Made by a program: the position numbers and the translations under genes. From positions 62,001-126,000 of the forward strand of contig JADJMS010000045.1 in NCBI GenBank assembly GCA_016709495.1: a stretch of 64,000 nt of DNA, given 5' to 3'. The DNA is from Candidatus Dechloromonas phosphorivorans (GTDB lineage: Bacteria > Pseudomonadota > Gammaproteobacteria > Burkholderiales > Rhodocyclaceae). The notes under the pieces were generated by a model that saw nothing but the letters and a program-made list of their open reading frames with translations, was not told the origin of the DNA and made no database searches. Shown in pieces: positions 36,692 to 43,961 of this stretch. Numbering within the stretch: the first letter of the stretch is position 1; each line of letters begins with the position of its first letter.

Positions 36692-37117
36692 ATGTTTGGC
36701 CATTTCGTCCCGTTGCCGGATGCACCACGGCAGTATCTGCCGATTGACAGCACCAAGGTTTCAGCGGGTTTTCCATCGCCGGCCGCAGATTATGTCGACC
36801 GTAGCCTCGACATCAACGAGTACCTCGTGCGCAACCCGGTGTCGACCTTCTTTTTCCCGGTTGAGGGTGACAGCATGGAAGGGGCCGAGATTTTTGATGG
36901 CGACATTTTGGTCGTCGACCGCAGCATCAAGGCCAGCCACGGTCATATCGTTGTGGCTTTCGTGAACGGTGAGCGACTGGTCAAGCGGCTATATCACCGC
37001 GCAGGGAAAGTTGCGCTGGTTGCGGAAAATTCAAAGTATCCACCCCTGGTCATTCACGACGGGAACGAGTTGACCGTGTGGGGGGTTGTCGTCGGTCGTT
37101 TCAAGCGGATGGTGTAG
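36692..37117 (+). CDS. umuD: UmuD-type self-cleaving subunit of DNA polymerase V
   Basis: LexA-like protease subunit, 141 aa, cleaved in response to RecA filaments to activate UmuC. The Ala-Gly cleavage site is at 25-26 (VSAGFPSP), the nucleophile Ser61 in VEGDSMEGAEIFDGD, and the general-base Lys98 in NGERLVKRL. The start MFGHFVP has GGAGG nine bases upstream; the longer open frame would cross the SOS box. It is followed two bases later by umuC. Confidence 0.93.
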   Translation: MFGHFVPLPDAPRQYLPIDSTKVSAGFPSPAADYVDRSLDINEYLVRNPVSTFFFPVEGDSMEGAEIFDGDILVVDRSIKASHGHIVVAFVNGERLVKRLYHRAGKVALVAENSKYPPLVIHDGNELTVWGVVVGRFKRMV

Positions 37118-37119
37118 GC

Positions 37120-38403
37120 GTGTCGGTCTTTGCGCTGGTCGATTGCAACAACTTTTACGCTTCATGCGAAAAGCTGTTCGCCCCACGCCTGAAAAATCGC
37201 CCGGTGGTCGTTCTCAGCAACAACGACGGGTGTGTGGTTGCCCGGTCGGCTGAAGTCAAAGCCTTGGGCATTCCTATGGGGGTGCCGTGGTTCAAGATCA
37301 AAGACGATGCCCGACGCCACGGCATCGTCGCCATGTCATCCAACTACGCGCTTTACGCTGACATGAGCAATCGGGTGGTTGAGGTGCTGTCGGCATTTTC
37401 CCCAAATATCGAGGTCTACAGCATTGATGAATCATTCCTTGAATTATCCGGTTTCGGGAATCTGCCCGGCGGCTTGGCCGTGTATGGTGCCGAAATGCGC
37501 CAGCGCATTGCAGACTGGCTGGGGCTGGCAGTCTGTGTCGGGATCGCCCCGACGAAAACGCTGGCCAAACTGGCCAACCACTGCGCCAAGAAGAATCTGG
37601 CCGGGGCTGATGGCGTCTGTGATTTCACCCCCCTGCACCCGGATGATCTGACGCAGCTATTCGACAGGATCGACGTCGGTGAGGTATGGGGTATCGGCCG
37701 CAAAATCAACGCCCGGCTTGCCGCCATGGGCATCAATACAGTTCGTCAGTTGCGCGACGCGGACGCTGAAACGCTGCGGTCGCGCTTCTCGGTGGTGGTC
37801 GAACGCACGGTGCGCGAACTGCGCGGCCTGTCTTGCATTGATCTGCAGGAAGTCACACCGGACAAACAGCAAATTATCAGCAGCAGGTCATTCGGGCAGT
37901 TGATTCATGACCGTGTGGACCTTGAAGAAGCGGTCGCCAGTTATATGGCTAAAGCGGCCGAAAAACTGCGGGCGCAAGACTCGCTGGCCGGCGCCGTGCA
38001 GGTTTACATCCGCACCAACATCTTCAAGCCGGAGACACCGCAGTATCAGCGCGCTGTCACCGTGCCCCTGCCGGATGCCACTGCCGACACGCGGGTGCTG
38101 ACAGCGTGGGCGCTCAGGGTGTTGCGGCGAATCTATCGAACGGGTTACGGCTACCACAAGGCCGGCGTGATGCTTGCCGACATCGCGCCAAGGCTGAGTC
38201 AGCAATATTCATTATTTAACGCAGGCGCCCCGCGTGCCGACGCCCTGATGCGCGTGGTGGACGGCATCAATCAGCGTTACGGACGCGGTTTGCCGCAGCT
38301 GGCTGCCGAGGGTATCGAGCAGGACTGGCGGATGCGGCGCGGCAACTTGTCACCGGGTTACACGACGGACTGGCGTGGTTTGCCGAAGGTTAAAGCACAG
38401 TAA
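37120..38403 (+). CDS. umuC: Y-family DNA polymerase UmuC
   Basis: Catalytic subunit of translesion polymerase V, 427 aa. The palm carries FALVDCNNFYASCEKLF (first metal aspartate), VVLSNNDGCVVARSAEVKAL, and VYSIDESFLEL (catalytic DE pair); the helix-hairpin-helix follows at VGEVWGIGRKINARLAAMGI, with the little finger and a UmuC-type C-terminal domain ending LSPGYTTDWRGLPKV. GTG start two bases after umuD's stop fits translational coupling. The SOS-box-umuD-umuC unit is complete and undisturbed, in contrast to its frame-broken neighbours. Confidence 0.95.
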   Translation: MSVFALVDCNNFYASCEKLFAPRLKNRPVVVLSNNDGCVVARSAEVKALGIPMGVPWFKIKDDARRHGIVAMSSNYALYADMSNRVVEVLSAFSPNIEVYSIDESFLELSGFGNLPGGLAVYGAEMRQRIADWLGLAVCVGIAPTKTLAKLANHCAKKNLAGADGVCDFTPLHPDDLTQLFDRIDVGEVWGIGRKINARLAAMGINTVRQLRDADAETLRSRFSVVVERTVRELRGLSCIDLQEVTPDKQQIISSRSFGQLIHDRVDLEEAVASYMAKAAEKLRAQDSLAGAVQVYIRTNIFKPETPQYQRAVTVPLPDATADTRVLTAWALRVLRRIYRTGYGYHKAGVMLADIAPRLSQQYSLFNAGAPRADALMRVVDGINQRYGRGLPQLAAEGIEQDWRMRRGNLSPGYTTDWRGLPKVKAQ

Positions 38404-38452
38404 AAGCCTGCTGCGGATATTTGGGTATGTGGCGGGCAGCCGTTTGGCAAAG

Positions 38453-38490
38453 TGTTACGGTCAACAGCAAAAAAACCGGAAAAATTTGCG
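38453..38490 (+). repeat. Dispersed TGTTACGGTCAACG element after umuC
   Basis: Core TGTTACGGTCAACAG, CAAAAAAA, CCGG, AAAAATTT, GCG, 49 bases downstream of the umuC stop. It is the only clear feature in the 196-bp gap. Confidence 0.78.
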
Positions 38491-38599
38491 TTAGCGCCAA
38501 GCGGGCAAGCTGCGCCGCCCGCATTTTTGCTATCCTGCCGCCTTCTCACTGGCCGGCGCCAACGCTTGAGCCAACTACCCAATTGATGGAGTAGCAAAG

Positions 38600-39133
38600 A
38601 TGGCATCACTGCAGGATCAGTTTTTGAAAGCCGGCCTGGTCAACAAAAAGAAGGTGAAACAGGTCACCCACGAAAGAGCAACCAGAAGGACGAGCGTCGG
38701 ACAGGCACGCAAACCGTCGACGAAGCCCGCCTCGCCGCCCTCGAAACGCAACGCAAAAATGCCGAGCGGGCGCGCGAACTGAATGCGCAGCGCGATGCCG
38801 CTGCCAAGCAGAAAGCAATCGTCGCGCAGATTGTCCAGATGGTGCAGCAGAATCGTCAGAGCAAAGGCGCTGGCGACATTGCCTACAACTTTACCCACGA
38901 CAACAAGATCAAGCGGATTTATGTTTCGGCTGCAGTCCAGACCCATTTAATCGCCGGGCGTCTGGTAATTGTTTGCCAAGGGGGATAACACCGAACTGGT
39001 GCCCAAGGTTATCGCCGACAAAATCGCCGAACGCGATGCCTCGCTGGTTGTGCGGGTAAACAAGACCAGCAATGAAATCGATGCGGATGATCCGTATGCA
39101 GCCTTCCAGATTCCAGATGATTTGATGTGGTAG
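38600..39133 (+). CDS. DUF2058 (YaiL-like) protein (two indels)
   Basis: About 177 aa when frames are joined. N-terminus MASLQDQFLKAGLVNKKKVK, a charged helical middle (KDERRTGTQTVDEARLAALE, LNAQRDAAAKQKAIVAQI), and the conserved C-terminal core NKIKRIYVSAAVQTHLIAGR with KGDNTELVPKVIADKIAERD. Breaks: a missing base near 38678 and an extra one near 38973. The family (E. coli YaiL) is an abundant cytosolic protein of unknown function. Followed by a good terminator. Confidence 0.8.
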
Positions 39134-39173
39134 TTCAGCCCCGCAGGCACGCTCACATGCTGAGCACAGCAAA

Positions 39174-39197
39174 AAGGCCAATCGAGAGATTGGCCTT
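39174..39197 (+). terminator. Terminator of the DUF2058 gene
   Basis: AAGGCCAATC-GAGA-GATTGGCCTT, a perfect 10-bp stem with a four-base loop, followed by CTTGCTTGTCTTT. It starts 41 bases after the stop codon. Confidence 0.85.
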
Positions 39198-39212
39198 CTT
39201 GCTTGTCTTTGC

Positions 39213-39257
39213 TGGTGCGCCCGGAGCGACTCAAACGCCCGACACCTTGGTTCGTAG
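39213..39257 (-). pseudogene. 3' fragment of tRNA-Arg(ACG), likely attachment-site scar
   Basis: Read on the minus strand, the segment runs from the anticodon loop (CTACGAACC) through the variable loop and T-arm to the 3' CCA and matches the 3' half expected of a bacterial tRNA-Arg with anticodon ACG. The 5' half is missing; what precedes is unrelated. Partial 3' tRNA copies are the usual footprint of tyrosine-integrase elements. Confidence 0.75.
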
Positions 39258-39342
39258 TGGTTTATTCATGTTTGATGGCCTTTCGGTGAATTGACCATCG
39301 ATTATAGGTTGAATAGTCTAAAATGCTTCTCGAACAGAAGTA

Positions 39343-39636
39343 TTGGAATTTGTAGTGCACAGAGTAGTAACCGACAACCGCGACCATCGCGGTCACAGAA
39401 TTCTTGAAGCTGGCCCATGGCTAGTTTCGCGCGATGATGCTGAAGCATGGGCCGAAATTCTTAGAGACTTGGGTTTACAAAGCACACATCGAGCGTATGC
39501 AGGGTGGAACTACCCGGTGGCAGTGGCGATGATGACTTTGCCGCAGCGCTGGCCGGTATGGCTTGAACAAGTCATTCAGGCAATAACAACTAGACCACCC
39601 GAACGAATTACCTTGACTCATTTAGCACAGTTGTAA
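39343..39636 (+). CDS. Hypothetical protein near the island edge
   Basis: 97 aa from a TTG start (FVVHRVVTDNRDHRGHRILE); GTG 39355 is an alternative start. The content looks protein-like (GPWLVSRDDAEAWAEILRDL, ITTRPPERITLTHLAQL) but no family is recognised. In the next frame the sequence continues as VIREITGIRKRSTLAEFLAD followed by LLRED up to the left end of the IS element, so the gene may be longer and truncated by that insertion. Confidence 0.45.
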   Translation: MEFVVHRVVTDNRDHRGHRILEAGPWLVSRDDAEAWAEILRDLGLQSTHRAYAGWNYPVAVAMMTLPQRWPVWLEQVIQAITTRPPERITLTHLAQL

Positions 39637-39842
39637 TTCGGGAAATTACCGGAATTCGAAAGCGCTCCACGTTGGCTGAGTTTTTAGCTGATCTGCTGCG
39701 GGAGGACAGAGCTGGCCCCGTTTGTTTGGACAGATTTTCCGCTGAGATAAGTGGAGCCCTGCGGTAGTAGCGTTATCCACGGTGACGGTTGCCGAAGGTC
39801 CGTTCAGACCGTAGGCAGCCGGCGCGGTGGGTAACGCGGGTT

Positions 39843-40740
39843 TCATGCGGCGAATTGCTCCTGCGGCAAGCTGGCGAAGTAAATCATGTCCGGCGTCTTT
39901 CCGGCAAATGTTTGGTGCGGGCGCCGGCTGTTGTAGAACGTAATGAACTTCCCAGGCTCGCTTTGGCGTGGGAAACCGAATCGTAGGCTTTGAGATACAC
40001 CTCGTCATACTTGATGGTCCGCCAGAGGCGTTCGACAAAGACATTGTCACGCCAGCAGCCCTCCCATCCATGCTGATACGAATCCCATGCGCCTTGAGTA
40101 CGCCGGTGAATTCGATACTGGTGAATTGGCTACCCTGGTCGGTATTGAAGATTTCCGGAGAGCCGTAGCGCAGGATGGCTTCCTGCAAAGCCTCAATGCA
40201 GAAATCCGTGGTCAGCGTGTTCGACAACCGCCAAGCCAGCACCCGACGGCTGTACCAATCGACAATCGCGACCAGATACACGAAGCCCCGACGCATCGGG
40301 ATATAAGTGATATCCGTCGCCCACACGTGATTTGACCGCTCGATGCTCAGGTGGTGCAGCAGGTAGGGGTAAATCGGGTGTGCCGCATGCCGACGGCTGG
40401 TGTTCGGCTTGCGGTACAGGGCTTCGATCCCCATCTGACGCATCAGACGGCGAACACGCTTGCGGCCAATGGGCCGCCCCTCGTTTCTGAGCAGGTCGCG
40501 CAGCATCCTGCTCCCGGCAAAAGGGTAATCGAGATGCAACTCATCCATTCGGCGCATCAGCGCCAAATCCTCTGGTGACGTCGGTTTTGGCGTGTAGTAC
40601 GCAGTCGACCGTGCCAATTCAAAATTTCGCATTGCCGGATTACCGGCGGCAGTTTGTGGGTGCGGTCAATCATCTTCTTGCGCTCAGCAGGCCCGCCTTG
40701 GTGAGCGCCTTTTCAAAAATCGTTCTCCAGTGTCAGCTGA
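39843..40740 (-). CDS. IS3-family transposase OrfB (integrase core; several indels)
   Basis: DDE integrase. Visible: HTH_21-type region (LMRRMDELHLDYPFAGSRML), first aspartate in WATDITYIPMRRGFVYLVAI, second in IFNTDQGSQFTS, and, after frame repair near 40060, the glutamate in FVERLWRTIKYDEVYLKAY. With repairs the protein ends MIYFASLPQEQFAA at 39843. The N-terminal start is obscured by indels near 40620-40715; normally OrfB is made as an OrfAB fusion by -1 frameshifting. Confidence 0.78.
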
Positions 40741-40985
40741 CCAATCTTCGCCTGCATCGTCTGGACGTCCGGGCCAGATTCCTTAGCCACCTGCTCGCCA
40801 AAGACTACGGCTGAACGCTCCAGCAACTGCGTCTTCCAGTCCGTAATCTGAGTCGGATGGACATCATATTGCTGAGCCAGTTCAGCCAGCGTCTTGTCGC
40901 CCTTCAAGGCAGCAATCGCCACCTTGGCTTTCAATTCCGGCGAGTGATTCCGCCGCTTCCTTCTCGTCATGTTCTTGCTCCTCAT
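40713..40985 (-). CDS. IS3-family transposase OrfA
   Basis: 90 aa: basic N-terminus (MTRRKRRNHSPELKAKVAIA), helix-turn-helix KTLAELAQQYDVHPTQITDW, and a leucine-zipper-like tail (QTMQAKIGQLTLENDF). It binds the terminal repeats and regulates transposition. It ends at GATTTTTGA, where a T-run could allow slippage into OrfB or where one T has been lost. Confidence 0.85.
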   Translation of the reverse strand: MRSKNMTRRKRRNHSPELKAKVAIAALKGDKTLAELAQQYDVHPTQITDWKTQLLERSAVVFGEQVAKESGPDVQTMQAKIGQLTLENDF

Positions 40986-41058
40986 TCAAGCCGCTACGCG
41001 GCCGTTGGTGAAGCAAGGCTATCACTTATCTCACTGTCCGAATTTCCGGGGCCGGCTC

Positions 41059-41244
41059 TATCTTCGATGGTGTCGTGCAGGATGGCTGCAACAGGATGCG
41101 TTCGTCTTCTATCCCGGCTTCGTTGGCCAGTACATTGGCGAGCCCAATGGGGTGGTTGATGTAGGGCGAAGCAACGAGGTCCTTACGTCTTTGGTCACGG
41201 TGTTTATGGGCGGCAAAGGCAATGGCTGACAAAAGACGATTCAT
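41059..41244 (-). pseudogene. Truncated HD-domain (p)ppGpp hydrolase (MESH1-like)
   Basis: The first ~60 residues match small alarmone hydrolases: MNRLLSAIAFAAHKHRDQRR, ASPYINHPIGLANVLANEAG and, after one missing base near 41095, AAILHDTIED carrying the HD pair. The sequence then runs straight into the IS3 terminal repeat. The remaining two-thirds of the gene is not found on the far side of the IS, so a deletion accompanied the insertion. If expressed, the fragment would lack the rest of the catalytic fold. Confidence 0.65.
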
Positions 41245-42222
41245 GGATTCCAGCTAGTTTTTTGCAATTGGCCATTTTGCCTTAATGACCAGAAGTAAAC
41301 CAGCACGAAGATCTTGGTCATGTGCATACCGCAAAACTCACTTTTTGAGATGAATTTTTTATGAGTCAAGGCTTGACTTATTCACAAAATGGCAAAAACC
41401 AAGCATCAAATGCTTCGCATCAAATTTACGTACAACAAATTTCATATAAATCAACAATATCAAATAAATTCATATAGTTAAAACAGTGCATAGAGTTTCA
41501 GCAGTGTAAGCAAAACCCTTTAGGAACTGTGAGTTAAGTACGGGATTTACAGCTTACCCACACACTTATCCACAGGAATTGTGGGTAACGTTATTTTCTC
41601 CTTTCCCGACATGGATTTAGATGCCCTTCTTAACTAAGATAGTCGGGTTCGGAATTCAAACTGGCTAGTTGCATCGACGGACCGCTTCGGAGAATTCAAG
41701 TTCAAAAACCTGGTGGCGGCAGATCGACCGCTCTGGAGAAAACTACATGACTGGAAAGGCACGCATCACTCATTGGTCACATGAGGAAGCTGCCGGTCAT
41801 CGAGCTTTGGTACTGACTAGCAGCTAATCGCCATATTGCCGACTGAGTCAGCCAGCAAACCGAACGGCGGCAGTGTCCGAAAAAGAGTGCATTCGGTACG
41901 CCGTTTTTGAATTCGTGCTACTCAACATAAAGCCGCTAATTGTTAAATTTCAATTGGCGCAGTCTCTCATTCCTTTTGTTCATCCGCTCCGAAAGCCGTC
42001 ATTGCCTCGACCATCGGGGCCGTACCGACACCGTAGAGCAAGGGTTCACGCCAGCGAGATTTCTCCGGCATATCCTCGCTTTGCTCCGGTAATCCTCAAA
42101 ATCTATTTCCGTTGTCATTCACCCGTGCGCGGTGTCTATTGGCACGTCCTTTTCCCGATGGCTCTCGGCTCGTTCGCGAGACGGCTCCGCAGAGCAGATT
42201 AATCGAACGAAAGGAAAAGATC
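41245..42222. other. Non-coding, AT-rich island segment
   Basis: About 980 bp without a convincing gene. It contains the DnaA-box cluster at 41554-41588 with an AT-rich stretch just upstream (41340-41500), and a leader of about 100 bases before the ardA-like gene. A 109-codon frame at 41873-42202 lacks protein-like composition or a ribosome site. Confidence 0.5.
41554..41588. other. Cluster of three DnaA-box-like sites (possible replication origin)
   Basis: TTACCCACA (41554), TTATCCACA (41566, the perfect consensus) and TTACCCACA in reverse (41580) within 35 bp, next to about 150 bp of very AT-rich DNA. No rep gene is visible, so a plasmid- or ICE-type origin is a suggestion only. Confidence 0.5.
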
Positions 42223-42818
42223 ATGACGACCACCGCCAACAACAACGAAATCAACTGCACCAACCCAGTCGCGCAGTTCCTCGCCCCCGAGACTTCCACC
42301 GAGCAAAATTTTTCGACAACACTATTTGCACAGCCTTACAACATTGATGCCCAAGGCTTTTACTTTCACAGCACAGAAGAATTTGAAACTCTGTCCGAAA
42401 GCCTGCGTGATCGCTTTGGTTGCCCAGTCGAAGAATTCGAGATTCAGTTTATCGATGGTGAAGATGCCGACCTGTTCGAAGCATGCGGCATCAACCAGGC
42501 TAATCTGTTTATGTGGTTTGACGAGATTGAAGTGCTCGACGACCACGAGAAAATTTCCCTGTATTTCCTTGCTGGCGTTCTTGGCTACTCGCTTGATTGT
42601 GCGATAGACAAGATCGACGAGGTAAGTATTTTTCACGGTGATGCTCAAGAAGCAGCCGAAGAGCTTTTGATGACTGCTACGCGCACGCCATCCCTGAGAA
42701 CCTTCGTTTTTATTTCGATATTGAGAAATTCGCTCGGTATCTAGAAATCAGCGGCGACTTCAATGAATTTGAATACAACGGCACGACATACACCTGCATG
42801 AATGCATGCGGGATTTGA
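42223..42818 (+). CDS. ArdA-like antirestriction protein (one indel)
   Basis: About 198 aa after restoring a T near 42668. An acidic protein: N-terminal NNNEINCTNPVAQFLAPETS, then FEIQFIDGEDADLFEACGIN, FLAGVLGYSLDCAIDKIDEV, and a C-terminus AIPENLRFYFDIEKFARYLE followed by ISGDFNEFEYNG. This last part closely resembles the ArdA tail (IPEHLRYYFDYEAYARDMEL type). ArdA mimics B-form DNA and inhibits type I restriction enzymes, helping incoming plasmids and ICEs. AAGGAAAAG precedes the ATG. It fits the mobilisable context. The N-terminal third is not recognised, so the assignment rests on the C-terminus and the high Asp/Glu content. Confidence 0.65.
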
Positions 42819-42891
42819 GCTTGGGGAGGCGCCTGCTCAGCATTCTTGGCAAGCTTAATCTCCTCCGCTGCAAAATCTCAGAACCACCCAG

Positions 42892-43089
42892 CTAATTCGC
42901 CGGGTGCCTGCATCCGCCCAAACGGATGACAGGCAACTGCAATATCCACTCCGCCTTGGACGAGTTCTCAACCGCGCCATATGCCACAGCTTCGCTGACG
43001 TCGCGCTACCGGAAGGCATACACCTACCGGTTTGCAAACTCCACCACCGCTGCGCGCTCCGCTTGCCCAAAATTCTCGTGCATCGCCAT
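42892..43089 (-). pseudogene. Small decayed gene with two in-frame TAG codons
   Basis: One minus-strand frame reads MAMHENFGQAERAAVVEFAN, R-stop-VYAFR-stop, then RDVSEAVAYGAVENSSKAEW and ILQLPVIRLGG to a third stop. Composition on both sides of the two TAG codons (43024-43026, 43006-43008) is protein-like. Both could derive from TGG by G-to-A change. No family recognised. Confidence 0.4.
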
Positions 43090-43567
43090 CGTATCAACTC
43101 CTCGTGCCGTGGGCATCACGAGGGCGAAACACGACACAGGCGCACGATGAACTTCAACGTGCGCGAGTCCGCCACCACCGCTCGCTGTTCGCGACGCAAG
43201 ACGCCATGGGCTTTGCTGCTACCCGGTTGTCCACCTAGGGGCTGCCCGGACTTCAACCCCGCCCCCGCCTCTCCGCGCCTGCTGGCGTTCGGCTCCCTGC
43301 CTCGCTGGGCGGCGCCGGCGATCTACGATCTGCCTGGCTTGTGTCCGCTTACGCGGCCATCGTCCTGGACGTCCGACCTCTGGGAACCTTGGTGCTAGCG
43401 CACCTCGTCCCCAGCCGCTTCCTGTCGTCAGCGCTTCGACGCAGGGAGCCGAGCGCCGCTACGCGACACCGGCGGGGGTGGGCTACGCCCCCCGTACGAG
43501 ACCAGTCGTCTTGGGACTCCCTTTCGCCTACCGGCGAATCTCTTCGGCGCCCCCCAGCCGACAGCCG

Positions 43568-43716
43568 ATCCTGCTAGGGCAGGATGCGCCCGCCGGGGCA
43601 GCGTGCTGAACGCACTTGCCCCACATCACCCTAGCCGCCCCTCGCTTCGCTCGCAAAAGCAGCTATGGCTTGTGGCCCCCCATCGGCGCTTCGCGGCGCA
43701 TTTCGGCCGAAATGCG
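43568..43716. other. Hairpin-rich segment upstream of the mobilisation genes (oriT candidate)
   Basis: Two inverted repeats: ATCCTGC-TAGG-GCAGGAT (43568-43585) and the perfect palindrome CGCATTTCGGCCGAAATGCG (43697-43716). They lie 240-390 bases upstream of the coupling-protein gene, where a transfer origin would be expected. No nick site can be assigned. Confidence 0.4.
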
Positions 43717-43814
43717 GCCAAATTTCATCAATTTCGCCTGAAATTTGCATTTGTTATGGCTATCGTATATCGTTATATCAATAGTTCTTTGCTATTGTTA
43801 TTTGGTTTTCGATT

Positions 43815-43961
43815 ATGCTCAAAAATTTCCTCTGGTTTCCCAAGACCCTTCTTTTATCGCATTACGTGCTATTCGTTCACGCTCTTTGTCTACGCAGCGC
43901 TCAATCTGAAATTGACCGCAAAATCGACGCCATGCGCCGCCGTTTGTTTGGACCGGATTGA
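43815..43961 (+). CDS. Possible 48-aa protein overlapping the coupling-protein start
   Basis: MLKNFLWFPKTLLLSHYVLF start, hydrophobic first half, and a charged tail RSAQSEIDRKIDAMRRRLFG. Its TGA overlaps the next gene's ATG (TGATG), which argues for real translation and coupling. The hydrophobic part may instead belong to another frame through an indel. No family recognised. Confidence 0.4.
   Translation: MLKNFLWFPKTLLLSHYVLFVHALCLRSAQSEIDRKIDAMRRRLFGPD

Larger units (their letters stand above)
39705..41058 (-). mobile_element. IS3-family insertion sequence
   Basis: About 1.35 kb. Imperfect terminal inverted repeats: the left end reads AGAGCTGGCCCCG and, further in, TTTGGACAG with GAGATAAGTG; the right end reads, on the minus strand, AGAGCCGGCCCCGG, TTCGGACAG, GAGATAAGTG. 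It contains orfA and an indel-damaged orfB on the minus strand. The right end lies inside an HD-type hydrolase gene. No target duplication could be identified. Confidence 0.8.

Noticed and set aside
41873..42202. 109-codon plus-strand frame before the ardA-like gene
   Set aside because: No start context, implausible composition, and it overlaps the probable leader of the next gene.
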